Below, one piece after another: positions 49,279 through 58,053 of a stretch of DNA of 64,000 nt (positions are counted from its first letter, which is position 1; every line of letters begins with the position of its first letter). The notes under the pieces are model-generated. The model did not search any database. It saw only the letters and a program-made list of their open reading frames with translations, and was not told the DNA's origin. Origin of the DNA: an uncultured Oscillospiraceae bacterium. Its GTDB lineage: Bacteria > Bacillota > Clostridia > Oscillospirales > Ruminococcaceae. The translations under genes and the position numbers were made by a program. The stretch is taken from the NCBI GenBank assembly GCA_900548355.1, contig URKR01000001.1:62001-126000 (forward strand). Direction: 5' to 3'.

Positions 49279-49974
49279 TTATTTTTGGTTCTGTGCCGGA
49301 TCGATAGGGAGCCCGGCAGGCGGCTGGGGGGCCTGCTCCGGTATCTGTTCGAAGAAATCGTTGACAAGCGTGCGGATCGAATCGTCAAACAGCGGCACGC
49401 CCATCTTCTCCAGCATATCGCCCAGGAAAGAGAATTTTCGGCGCATTTCTGCCCGTGTGGCCGGAAAAACAGAGGGCAACAGCCATAAACTCGTCAGCAG
49501 CGGCAGCAACTCGGCAATCTCCCGGGGATAATCGGTGTGAATCGAACCGTCGCGGTTGCCTTCTTCGATCAAGGCAAGGAAATAAGGGGTAAGGATACGC
49601 CGGTTGGAATCAATCATTCCCACCAGAACGCGGGGGCTGTAAGTCAGTGGGATCGACTGCACCGTCATATCAGTCCGTGCTTTGTCGGTCTGGTTAAGCC
49701 TGATGGCTTCCCGCAGCTTTCCAAGACCGTTCAGATCGGTACGCTTTTTGACAGCTTCGAATGGGTTGTTTTCAAAAAACATACGGTCGCCAACAGCGTC
49801 CATAATTTCTTCTTTTGATTTGAAGTGGTGGTATACAGCCCCTTTGGTCAAACCGCCCAACTCATCGACAATATCCTGAATTGTAGTATTCTCGTATCCT
49901 TTTTCAAGAAAAAGGCGCTGGGCTACATCCAGAATTTTTTCCTGTGTGATTTCAGGATATTTGTTGCGTGCCAT
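49279..49974 (-). CDS. TetR/AcrR-family regulator
   Basis: 231 residues. The N-terminal HTH is typical: QEKILDVAQRLFLEKGYENTTIQDIVDELGGLTKGAVYHHFKSKEE-like pattern over residues 10-55. The ligand-binding C-terminal domain is divergent. It lies upstream of and on the same strand as the ABC-remnant/MFS pair, with a palindrome between them, so it probably represses efflux until a drug binds. Confidence 0.9.
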   Translation of the reverse strand: MARNKYPEITQEKILDVAQRLFLEKGYENTTIQDIVDELGGLTKGAVYHHFKSKEEIMDAVGDRMFFENNPFEAVKKRTDLNGLGKLREAIRLNQTDKARTDMTVQSIPLTYSPRVLVGMIDSNRRILTPYFLALIEEGNRDGSIHTDYPREIAELLPLLTSLWLLPSVFPATRAEMRRKFSFLGDMLEKMGVPLFDDSIRTLVNDFFEQIPEQAPQPPAGLPIDPAQNQK

Positions 49975-50093
49975 AGGAAATGCCGCTCCCTTTTACATTC
50001 TTTTGGTATGTATTGAGTATATCCGGGTTTGCCCGGCTTGTCAAGCCCTTCATAAAAATAGACACGCACAGGCCGTGCGTGTCCGAATGGAGG

Positions 50094-50390
50094 CTATTTG
50101 GCAACGCGGCTTCGACAGCGTGGACCGCAGCCTTCCTCCTCAATGCTGACATGATCGGCGCAGCAGCAGGTCCCTTTGAGGTACTGACAACCGGCGTCGT
50201 CACAGCGCACATCGGTCACAGCGGTGGCCGGCGCGTTATCGGTTGCGACATTGCCGACCCCTTCGCTGCAGCGATAGCTTCGGCAGACAGCATCCTGCTC
50301 GCCGGCATGGTGTACCTTCACGCACCCCAGGCAGCACTCGCCGCCTTTGTTGTGGCAGCAATCTTGTTGGGAACAATTCAGAAATGACAT
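50094..50390 (-). CDS. Cys-rich protein with two DUF1540 repeats
   Basis: 98 residues with 17 cysteines in two similar halves (LNCSQQDCCHNKGGECC and VRCDDAGCQYLKGTCC). DUF1540 domains are small metal-binding candidates of unknown role, common in Clostridia. The ATG follows GGTGCAAGAAA. The 200 bases to the next gene hold no clear feature beyond a weak -10. Confidence 0.8.
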   Translation of the reverse strand: MSFLNCSQQDCCHNKGGECCLGCVKVHHAGEQDAVCRSYRCSEGVGNVATDNAPATAVTDVRCDDAGCQYLKGTCCCADHVSIEEEGCGPRCRSRVAK

Positions 50391-50591
50391 TTTCTTGCAC
50401 CTCCATAGGTTAGGGTACCCGGTTCATGCAAAAGTATACCAGTGATTTCACAAAAAAGCGGAATCGCTACCGAATCTTCACAGCCGTTACGAACATTTTT
50501 CACAATTGGGGGCTACAATACAACCAAGATGGAAAAGCTATACGCTCCACTTGAATTTTGTGAAGGGAAAACCTGTTTGATTCCAAGAAAA

Positions 50592-51956
50592 ATGTTCAAA
50601 AAATATAAAGCTTTCGCGGCGGTGCTGGCTGCTTTTTGTTTGCCGGGCTTTGCTGGTTGCACAGCCAGCGAAACGGCAAAAAGCTTTGTGCCGCTTGCGC
50701 AGCGTGTTGCTACAGCCCAACAGGCAGACGAAACGCCGGAAACTGCCAGAATGGCTGTTTCGCAGGAAACAGCTGGCGGGGGTCAAACGACGGTTTTGTC
50801 AGCGGATGCTACAATCCGTGATACCACATACCTTTCAGATACAAATTCAGAAAACGCACTGCGGGTGCAGGCTGCGCTTGTGACACTGCAGCGTGTCAAA
50901 GTATCGAAAACCGGGGACGTTGCAGCCGCCGAAAATGAGGCTTTGGCGCAAAATGCGGCACTGCTGGCTACTGAGGGGGCGCAAGTGACGGTGCGTCAGG
51001 CAACCGTCACTTCGGCGTCGCCAGCCAGTGCAGGCGTGTACAGCGAAGGCGCGGGTACCGTGGTGGAACTGATCGATTCGGTGATTACCACCACCGACAA
51101 CAACGCGAAAGGTATTTTGGCAACAGGGTCCGGAGCGGTGGAAGCGGACCAATTGACTGTGACAACAGCGGGCAATGATTCCGCTGTGTTGTATGTGAGC
51201 GACGGGGGGCTTTTGGATGTAAACGGCGGCGCATACACTTCAGGCGGGTACGGCGCGCCAGTTTTGTATGCCGGCGCGGATGTTGACATCCGCAATGCAG
51301 AACTCACCGCCAATAACTCCGAAGCGTTGGTGCTGGACGGAGAACAGAGTGTAACGCTTGAGAACTGCGAGATCAGCGGGAACCGGAACGAAAGCTTCCT
51401 TTCTTATGAAGGCGAGATACCGCGTACTATGCTGATTTACCGGCCAACAGCGGGGGCCGCTGAGCAGGCGGCCAAACTGGCGCTGCTTGGAGGGCGCCTC
51501 AGTGGCAACAGCGGGGATTTGTTTTATATTACCAACACCCGGTGCGAACTTCTTCTGCATAATGTGACGATCGAAAACTCAGGGGATGGGGCTTTGCTCC
51601 GTGTGGCCGGCAGTGATGCAGAGGCAGGCTGGGGAACTCCGGGGCAAAACGGAGCCCAAGCCACCGTCATAGCGGAAGCGCAACAGCTTACAGGGGATAT
51701 TGTGGTGGATACACAGTCACAGCTGGCCCTGCGCCTGAAAGAGGGAAGCACCTGGACGGGGTCTGTGCAGATTTTACAATCTGCTGAAGAAAGCGCAGCC
51801 GAGGAAACCGAGGAAACCGCAGTTGTAACCATTGAAAAAGGCAGCCGCTGGGAACTTACGGCGGATTGCGTAATCTCGGCCCTGTACAATGAAGGCGAGA
51901 TCGACTATAATGGATACACCATCACGCTGGCGGACGGCACCGTCCTCAGCGCATGA
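50592..51956 (+). CDS. Secreted beta-helix-like lipoprotein
   Basis: 454 residues with a signal sequence MFKKYKAFAAVLAAFCLPGF followed by AGC, which could be a lipobox. Residues 80-400 are repetitive beta-strand-like (VTVRQATVTSAS, AVEADQLTVTTAGN, and similar), as in right-handed parallel beta-helix proteins. An acidic region AEESAAEETEETA precedes the last strands. ATG 50592 is preferred because the signal starts there; an upstream extension to 50442 has no signal peptide at its front. Function unknown. Confidence 0.7.
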   Translation: MFKKYKAFAAVLAAFCLPGFAGCTASETAKSFVPLAQRVATAQQADETPETARMAVSQETAGGGQTTVLSADATIRDTTYLSDTNSENALRVQAALVTLQRVKVSKTGDVAAAENEALAQNAALLATEGAQVTVRQATVTSASPASAGVYSEGAGTVVELIDSVITTTDNNAKGILATGSGAVEADQLTVTTAGNDSAVLYVSDGGLLDVNGGAYTSGGYGAPVLYAGADVDIRNAELTANNSEALVLDGEQSVTLENCEISGNRNESFLSYEGEIPRTMLIYRPTAGAAEQAAKLALLGGRLSGNSGDLFYITNTRCELLLHNVTIENSGDGALLRVAGSDAEAGWGTPGQNGAQATVIAEAQQLTGDIVVDTQSQLALRLKEGSTWTGSVQILQSAEESAAEETEETAVVTIEKGSRWELTADCVISALYNEGEIDYNGYTITLADGTVLSA

Positions 51957-52064
51957 ACCGGAAGGGGGCCTTGCCCGGCATTTGGCCGCGGCAGGGTTCC
52001 CTTCCTGCTATACCAGACGGCGAGATGAAAAAGCTGCGCTGTTTTTTCGGAAAGGGGCAAAACA

Positions 52065-52355
52065 ATGCAGGACATGTGGATGCTTGCCGGGGGATACGGG
52101 GCGCTGCTGAATCTTCTGGGGCTTTGCCTGATGGCGTTTGATAAGCGCAGAGCCCGGCGCGGCGGTCACCGCATCCGGGAACGCACGCTGTTTTTGGTAG
52201 CCGCCCTGGGCGGAAGCATTGGCTGCTGGGCGGGAATGTATCTGTTCCGCCACAAAACAAAGCACCGCGCGTTTGTGGTGGGGATACCGGCGATCCTGGC
52301 GGTACAGCTTCTTCTGATTGGATGGGCGGCGCCGCAAATCGCAAACAGACTGTAA
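52065..52355 (+). CDS. DUF1294 membrane protein
   Basis: 96 residues: an N-terminal helix LLNLLGLCLMAFDK, then the signature DKRRARRGGHRIRERTLF, the second helix AALGGSIGCWAGMYLF, RHKTKHRAF and a last helix. These are hallmarks of DUF1294, small membrane proteins of unknown function. The RBS AAAGGGG is suitably spaced. Confidence 0.88.
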   Translation: MQDMWMLAGGYGALLNLLGLCLMAFDKRRARRGGHRIRERTLFLVAALGGSIGCWAGMYLFRHKTKHRAFVVGIPAILAVQLLLIGWAAPQIANRL

Positions 52356-52452
52356 ATTTTCGATAAACGATTTTCGCGTCTGTTGCGCGGGATAGGATGG
52401 TTGTGCTATACTGAAATCACATTAAACACCTGTACAAAAGAGGATTTTGCCA

Positions 52453-53445
52453 ATGCAATGCAATGTCATCTCTGTGGGATCGAACCACGCAACCTTGACC
52501 TGTTACCTGCAGGACCCCAGCACAGCAATGCCCAACACCGAAATCCGCCCGGCTGCGCTGATTTTCCCGGGCGGCGGGTATCAATATTGTTCTGACCGTG
52601 AAGCGGAGCCGGTGGCGCTGGCGTACCTGGCCGAAGGGTATAACGCTTTTGTTCTGCGGTATACAGTCGGAACCAGCTGCCCGCTGGACAAGGCTTTGCA
52701 GGACGCCCAGGCAGCCCTGCGCCATCTGCGGGAAAATGCGGCCTTGTACCGTATCACCCCGGATAAAATCGTGGCGATTGGCTTTTCAGCCGGCGGGCAT
52801 CTGGCCGCCGCGCTGGGCACCCAAAGTGAGGAAAAGCCAAACGCACTTGTGCTTGGGTACGCTGTGACGCTTGGGGCTACCTGGGCACCGATGGGGCGCC
52901 TGCATGAACCGGATCTGGGCGCCCTTGTCACCGATGCAACACCGCCGGCCTTCCTGTTTGCAACCCAGGGTGACAGCCTGGTGCCGGTTAAGAATAGCCT
53001 GGTTTTTGCCGAAGCTTTGTCAGAACATGATATCCCGTTCGCGATGCATATTTTCCCGACCGGGGAACACGGCCTTTCACTGGCACGGGCCTGCACCAGC
53101 GCCGGTGATACCGCCCGCGTGAACTTTATGGCCGCGCAGTGGCTGCCGATGAGCTTGGCCTTCCTGGCTGATCTGTGGGGCGAACTGGGGGTTATCCCGC
53201 CGAAGCCCGAGATGGTCGCCCAGATGCAGGGCGGGCAGGTTAGCCTGGATTTGCCGTTCAAGCGGCTTCTCAAGATACCGGCTGCCAAAGAGGTGCTGCA
53301 GCGCCGCCTGCCGGAAGTGCTTCAAATTCTGCAGCAGAATCCTCTGCTTAAAGGCGCTTCGTTACGCCAGCTTGTCGGGTTTATGCCGGATGCATTCCCT
53401 GAAGAGCTGCTTCGGTCCATAGATGCAGAACTGGCCCGGCTGTAA
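52453..53445 (+). CDS. Alpha/beta-hydrolase esterase
   Basis: 330 residues. Oxyanion-type segment FPGGGY at about residue 40, nucleophile elbow GFSAGGHLAAALG, and a late PTGEHG histidine give the catalytic set (Ser, His and probably an Asp near QGDSLVPV). It resembles BD-FAE/acetyl-xylan esterase types. The last 90 residues (from about 240) form an added helical region absent from minimal members. ATG 52453 follows AGAGGA; an upstream TTG at 52447 is less likely. A -10 TATACT lies near 52408. Confidence 0.85.
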   Translation: MQCNVISVGSNHATLTCYLQDPSTAMPNTEIRPAALIFPGGGYQYCSDREAEPVALAYLAEGYNAFVLRYTVGTSCPLDKALQDAQAALRHLRENAALYRITPDKIVAIGFSAGGHLAAALGTQSEEKPNALVLGYAVTLGATWAPMGRLHEPDLGALVTDATPPAFLFATQGDSLVPVKNSLVFAEALSEHDIPFAMHIFPTGEHGLSLARACTSAGDTARVNFMAAQWLPMSLAFLADLWGELGVIPPKPEMVAQMQGGQVSLDLPFKRLLKIPAAKEVLQRRLPEVLQILQQNPLLKGASLRQLVGFMPDAFPEELLRSIDAELARL

Positions 53446-53486
53446 AGCGGCTTGGCGCCGGATACAAAGGATAGGAGGTTATCCCG

Positions 53487-53837
53487 ATGCTGTTTGTTCA
53501 CTATCCGCCCTGCTCAACCTGCCAGAAAGCCAAGCGCTGGCTTGATGAACATGAAATCGCCTATACAGCCCGCAATATTAAAGAAGAAAATCCAACATAC
53601 GAAGAACTGAAATCCTGGCTGTATGCAAGCGGGCTGCCACTCAAGCGCTTTTTCAATACGAGCGGGATGATATACAAATCGCTCGGCTTGAAGGATAAGC
53701 TGCCGACGATGAGCGAAGAAGAACAGCTGCGCCTGCTTGCTACCGACGGCATGCTCGTCAAGCGGCCCATCCTGGTGAACGATGACGTCGTTCTGGTTGG
53801 CTTTCGGGAAGCTGAGTGGACAGGTGCTTTGCTGTGA
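53487..53837 (+). CDS. ArsC/Spx-family protein
   Basis: 116 residues of the Spx/ArsC-like thioredoxin fold: HYPPCSTCQKAKRWLDEH holds a CxxC active site. KEENPTYEELKSWLYASGLPLKRFFNTSG and VKRPILVND complete the pattern. It could be an arsenate-reductase-like enzyme or a YffB-like protein; the RNA-polymerase-contacting features of Spx are not evident. The gene starts with RBS GGAGG. Confidence 0.85.
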   Translation: MLFVHYPPCSTCQKAKRWLDEHEIAYTARNIKEENPTYEELKSWLYASGLPLKRFFNTSGMIYKSLGLKDKLPTMSEEEQLRLLATDGMLVKRPILVNDDVVLVGFREAEWTGALL

Positions 53838-53858
53838 TTGAAAGCGGGTGGGTCAAAA

Positions 53859-54068
53859 GTGTTCTTCCGTAAAAAATCTGCCTTTGCAACCCCGCCTACG
53901 GGGATGGGGCGGGCGAATATTCGCACCGAAAGCAGCATCTGCACAGGGGAAACGACCATCGGCTTTTATGACCCGCACACAGGCAAACTGCTGCAGGCGG
54001 TCGTGGTTCGCTCACCGCAGGATATTGCCGATTACTACGGTGCCTACGGCTATGAACCGCCCCGCTGA
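53859..54068 (+). CDS. Small hypothetical protein
   Basis: 69 residues from GTG 53859, unrecognised. It has a basic start and a C-terminal half GFYDPHTGKLLQAVVVRSPQDIADYYGAYG. It follows the ArsC-like gene by about 20 bases. The frame is open from TTG 53838, so the start is uncertain. The 258 bases after it are T-rich and hold only the pta promoter. Confidence 0.45.
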   Translation: MFFRKKSAFATPPTGMGRANIRTESSICTGETTIGFYDPHTGKLLQAVVVRSPQDIADYYGAYGYEPPR

Positions 54069-54231
54069 GATGGCCGTGCAATGGCGCTTCAGCGCGGAAC
54101 TTTTATCCGATATATCCGAAACCTTGCAGCAGTCAGGCTGTGATTTTATTAACTTTGCGATGTATTTTGCTGATTTTGTGCACTTTATGCCTCAACTGTG
54201 CAAGATTTGTGCGTTTTGAACCATTTTCCCC

Positions 54232-54260
54232 TTTGCAGACCGCAATTTCAGTGTTATAAT
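54232..54260 (+). promoter_or_regulatory. pta promoter
   Basis: TTTGCA (54232-54237), 17-bp spacer, TATAAT (54255-54260), about 66 bases before the start codon. Confidence 0.6.
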
Positions 54261-54326
54261 TTTCTTGTAAAAATTGTGCCGCAACCGGCTGTGGCCGGTT
54301 TGTGGGAATCATTCGGAGGTACAAGT

Positions 54327-55292
54327 ATGGAACTGTTTGAACGCTTTGAATCTCAGCTCAAAGCTGCGCCCAAGACCATCGTGTTTACCGAAGGCACTGA
54401 CGCGCGGATTCTCAGCGCGGCCAGCCGGCTGCTGGCCGGCGGGATTTTGAAGGTGATTCTGCTCGGCAATCCGGACGATGTTCAGGCCGCCGCTGCGGCT
54501 GGCGGCTTCGATGTGGCGGGCGCTGAAGTGATTGACCCTGCCAACTATGAAGGCTTTGACGAGATGGTGGCCAAGATGGTCGAACTGCGCAAGGGGAAGA
54601 TGACCGAAGAACAGTGCCGCGCCGCGATGGCCAAGAGCAACTATTTTGGCACCATGCTTGTTAAAATGGGTAAGGCGGACTGCCTGCTGGGCGGCGCAAC
54701 CTACTCCACAGCCGATACGGTGCGCCCGGCGCTGCAGCTCATCAAATGTAAGCCCGGCGTGAAATCTGTCAGCTCCAGCTTCATTCTGGTGCGCGGTGAG
54801 GAAACCCTGGCGATGGGTGACTGTGCGATCAATATTGATCCGAGTGAAGATGAGATCGTTGAAATTACGGTTCAGACTGCCAAGACCGCTGAAATCTTTG
54901 GCATTGATCCGCGGGTGGCTTTGCTGTCGTACTCCTCAAAGGGTTCCGGTAAGGGCGAGACGGTGGACAAGATGCGCAACGCTACCGCCCGCGTGCAGGC
55001 GGATTACCCTGAACTCAAGGTGGATGGCGAGCTGCAGTTTGACGCAGCCGTTGCCCCTGAGGTTGGCCAGCTGAAAGCGCCGGGCAGCCCGGTGGCCGGA
55101 TATGCCAACACTTTCATTTTCCCGAACATCAATGCAGGCAATATCGGCTACAAGATTGCCCAGCGCCTGGGCGGGTTCGAAGCCTATGGCCCGATCCTGC
55201 AGGGGCTTAATGCGCCGATCAACGATCTTTCCCGCGGCTGCAATGCAGAGGAAGTCTATAAAATGGCGCTGATCACGACCGCTTTGATCTGA
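54327..55292 (+). CDS. pta: Phosphate acetyltransferase
   Basis: 321 residues, the length of the short Pta class. It converts acetyl-CoA and phosphate to acetyl-phosphate, an energy step in fermentation. Motifs: IVFTEGTDARIL, LGGATYSTADTVRPALQ, SVSSSFILV, VALLSYSSKGSG, and VDGELQFDAAVAPEVG. Only pta is here, with no ackA. ATG 54327 follows GGAGGT. Confidence 0.96.
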   Translation: MELFERFESQLKAAPKTIVFTEGTDARILSAASRLLAGGILKVILLGNPDDVQAAAAAGGFDVAGAEVIDPANYEGFDEMVAKMVELRKGKMTEEQCRAAMAKSNYFGTMLVKMGKADCLLGGATYSTADTVRPALQLIKCKPGVKSVSSSFILVRGEETLAMGDCAINIDPSEDEIVEITVQTAKTAEIFGIDPRVALLSYSSKGSGKGETVDKMRNATARVQADYPELKVDGELQFDAAVAPEVGQLKAPGSPVAGYANTFIFPNINAGNIGYKIAQRLGGFEAYGPILQGLNAPINDLSRGCNAEEVYKMALITTALI

Positions 55293-55372
55293 AAACAGAA
55301 AAGCGGAACCGGTCAAGGTCCCGCAGAAAACCCACCGCCACGGCAAACTTTGCTAAAGCGGATAAAAAGCTT

Positions 55373-55402
55373 CCGGCCCTGCCACTTTTGTGGCAGGGCC
55401 GG
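55373..55402. terminator. Terminator between pta and luxS
   Basis: CCGGCCCTGCCAC pairs with GTGGCAGGGCCGG around a TTTT loop; T-runs lie nearby on both sides, so it may serve the converging genes. Confidence 0.8.
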
Positions 55403-55426
55403 ACGTTTTGAATTAGAAAAAGAGGT

Positions 55427-55888
55427 TTACTGTGCTTTGTAGCGCATGTGGTCGGCATCCAGCTGTTTGAGAACCGGCAGCATTTCTGCACAGGCGGCGC
55501 GGGCGGCCGGCAGATCCATCATGCGATAGTTGCCGCACTCGCGCTCTGAAGCACCGGGGACAGGACCATCGTATATGGCCATCCAGGAAAAGGCTTCTGT
55601 GGTCAGGTCAAGCACTTCAGCATCGGTTAAGCCCTGTGTCAGCAGATAAAAGCCGGTCAGACAACCCATTGGCCCTACATACACAACGTGCTCTCCGTAG
55701 CGGCTGTTGCGCGCATAGGTAGCAAACAGATGCTCGATGGTGTGGGCTGCGGCGGGGGAAAGATAATCCCCCTGATTGGGACGTTTCATGCGAATATCCC
55801 AGGTTATAACCGCACCATCGCAGCGGGAAAGATAGATACCCGGCAACAGGGTGGTATGATCCACACAAAAACTGGCGATGCGTTCCAT
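55427..55888 (-). CDS. luxS: S-ribosylhomocysteine lyase
   Basis: 153 residues. LuxS cleaves S-ribosylhomocysteine in the methyl cycle and makes the AI-2 precursor. Family features are the start MERIASFCVDHTTLLPGIY, the zinc motif HTIEHLFATYARN (HxxxH), and the later GCLTGFYLLTQG and CGNYR segments. ATG 55888 matches the family start; a GTG at 55897 would overlap the pyk stop. It is immediately downstream of pyk. Confidence 0.95.
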   Translation of the reverse strand: MERIASFCVDHTTLLPGIYLSRCDGAVITWDIRMKRPNQGDYLSPAAAHTIEHLFATYARNSRYGEHVVYVGPMGCLTGFYLLTQGLTDAEVLDLTTEAFSWMAIYDGPVPGASERECGNYRMMDLPAARAACAEMLPVLKQLDADHMRYKAQ

Positions 55889-55893
55889 CAAAA

Positions 55894-57639
55894 TCACTCC
55901 ATCATCTGCTGCACAACACCGTGCTCGCAGTCAATCGAAATATTCATGCCGTCATGAAGCGTACGGGTGGCGCCCAATGCGCCGACAATCACGGCCTTGT
56001 CCAGCGTGAGCGCCACAATAGCGGCGTGGCTGCTGGTACCGGATTCCTCAGTGATGACACCGGCTGCCTGCCGGATATAGGGCAGCATCGCATTGGTGGT
56101 GTGGGGGGCCACCAGAATCTGGCCGGGCTTGAACTTGGTGGCTGCTTCGGCGGCTGTGCGGCAGATGCAAACGGTGCCCTTGGCGTTGCGGGCACCAATG
56201 CCAACGCCTGTCAGCAGGCTGTCGCCAACCAAGTGTACCTTGATCATGTTGGTCGTACCAGATACGCCGACCGGCACGCCGGCAGTTACAACCGCCATGT
56301 TGCCCGGGCGAACAAGGCCGGCCTTGACGGCGCAATCAACCGACATACTAATGAGTTCATCAGTCGAATGGGCGTAGGGCATAACCAGCGGGGTGATGCC
56401 CCAGTGGATATTCAGCTGGCGCTGAACCTTTTCGTCCAAAACGCAGGCGATGATCGGGGTTGACGGACGGCAACGGCTGAGCAGGCGCGCGGTTTCACCG
56501 CTCTTCGAAACCGTAATAATCGCGCTTGCCTGGATATCGGTGGCGGTTGTGCAGGCTGCATGGGCCAGCGCGGCGCTCACGCTCAGCCGGCTTTCGTCGG
56601 CCTGTGCGTGGTGAACAAGACTGTTATAGCTGGAATCAGCCTCGGTCGTTTCGGCAATGGCAACCATGGCGCGCAGAGCAGCCACAGGGTATTTGCCGGC
56701 GGCTGTTTCGCCGCTGAGCATGACAGCCGAAGAACCGTCGTAAATCGCATTGGCAACGTCGGTGATTTCGGCACGGGTCGGCCGCGGATTGCTGATCATT
56801 GAATCCAGCATCTGGGTTGCGGTGATTACGACCTTGCCGCTGGACATGGTGCGGTCGATCAGATGTTTTTGAATCGACGGGATTTCGGCAAAATCAATTT
56901 CGACGCCCATGTCGCCGCGGGCCACCATGATGCCGTCGGCTACACCAAGGATTTCCTCAATGTTATCGACGCCCTCCTGATTTTCAATCTTTGCGATGAT
57001 TTTGATATTGGCGTGGTGCTCGTCCAGCAGGTGGCGGATTTCCAGAATATCGGCCGCGCAGCGGGTAAAGCTGGCCGAGATGATGTCAAACCCCTGCTCA
57101 ATGCCAAACAGGATGTCCTGCTTGTCGCGCTGGCTCATATACGGCATCGACAGATGGACGCCGGGCACGTTGACACCCTTTTTGGTTTTGATAACGCCGT
57201 CGTTTTCGACAGTGCAGACAATATCGGTATCGGTCACATGTTCAATGCGCAGGCTGATCAAACCATCGTCCAGCATAATGCGCCCGCCCGGCTGCACATC
57301 GTGCGGCAGCTCTTTATATGTGATCGAACAGATCTCGTTGGTGCCTTCCACAGCGCGGGAAGTCAGTGTGAATTTCTGTCCGGTCACCAGTGCTTCAGAA
57401 CCGTTTTTGAAAACGCCGGTGCGAATTTCGGGTCCCTTGGTGTCCAGCATGGCAGCCACCGGCAACCCCAGCTCGGCGCGCAGTTTTTTCAGCGCCTCCA
57501 GCCGGCCACGATGCTCCTCATGGTCACCGTGTGAAAAGTTAAACCGGGCAACATTCATGCCGTTTTCAATCAACTGACGCAGAATGCCTTCCTTGTCGGT
57601 TGAGGGACCGAGCGTACAAACGATTTTCGTCTTGCGCAT
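55894..57639 (-). CDS. pyk: Pyruvate kinase
   Basis: 581 residues. It converts PEP and ADP to pyruvate and ATP. Motifs: TKIVCTLGPSTD at the start, MLDTKGPEIRTG, KIENQEGVDNIEEIL, VARGDMGVE, and MLDSM followed by PTRAE. The last ~100 residues form the extra PEP-utilizer-type domain (EESGTSSHAAIVAL) typical of Firmicutes. luxS begins within a few bases of its stop, suggesting one transcript. Confidence 0.96.
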   Translation of the reverse strand: MRKTKIVCTLGPSTDKEGILRQLIENGMNVARFNFSHGDHEEHRGRLEALKKLRAELGLPVAAMLDTKGPEIRTGVFKNGSEALVTGQKFTLTSRAVEGTNEICSITYKELPHDVQPGGRIMLDDGLISLRIEHVTDTDIVCTVENDGVIKTKKGVNVPGVHLSMPYMSQRDKQDILFGIEQGFDIISASFTRCAADILEIRHLLDEHHANIKIIAKIENQEGVDNIEEILGVADGIMVARGDMGVEIDFAEIPSIQKHLIDRTMSSGKVVITATQMLDSMISNPRPTRAEITDVANAIYDGSSAVMLSGETAAGKYPVAALRAMVAIAETTEADSSYNSLVHHAQADESRLSVSAALAHAACTTATDIQASAIITVSKSGETARLLSRCRPSTPIIACVLDEKVQRQLNIHWGITPLVMPYAHSTDELISMSVDCAVKAGLVRPGNMAVVTAGVPVGVSGTTNMIKVHLVGDSLLTGVGIGARNAKGTVCICRTAAEAATKFKPGQILVAPHTTNAMLPYIRQAAGVITEESGTSSHAAIVALTLDKAVIVGALGATRTLHDGMNISIDCEHGVVQQMME

Positions 57640-57700
57640 GAGAACCTCCTGATTCCAGTTCCTGTCTATGTAGTAGCATACTTACAATTAACTATCTCAA

Positions 57701-57729
57701 AGTATACTATATTTTCCTGAGTTTCACAA
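57701..57729 (-). promoter_or_regulatory. pyk promoter
   Basis: Leftward TTGTGA (57729-57724), 17-bp spacer, TATACT (57706-57701). The 57640-58053 gap otherwise holds only this and the deoB promoter. Confidence 0.6.
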
Positions 57730-57944
57730 GCGCAACACATGCTATTTTACGTTTTTTTCCATATTTTTTGACAGAGAAACTCCTTGGTTTTGTCAGTATG
57801 CCCTATCGCAAGCCAAAAATGCGGTCGAATTCTGTGCATCAAGCGTCCATGTTCGATAACAAAAGCATTTCGAAACGCCAAAAAAAGAACGGCAATGCGC
57901 GCGGAGCGCGGTTTGTTTCGGTTACGGCCGGAACAAAAGAAAAG

Positions 57945-57974
57945 TTTTACTTTTGCAGGCGATTCGGGTATAAT
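57945..57974 (+). promoter_or_regulatory. deoB promoter
   Basis: TTTTAC (57945-57950), 18-bp spacer, perfect TATAAT (57969-57974), 80 bases before the start codon. Confidence 0.55.
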
Positions 57975-58053
57975 GAAAAGCAAAGGCTGCCCGCTGAGAA
58001 AAGCGCACAGGCATATAATAATCTCAGGCAACAGAGTAAGGAGAACCACAAGC

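Noticed and set aside
54069..54231. Possible Rex-type redox operator upstream of pta
   Set aside because: TTGTGC and GTGCAA strings occur but not with the spacing of known Rex sites.
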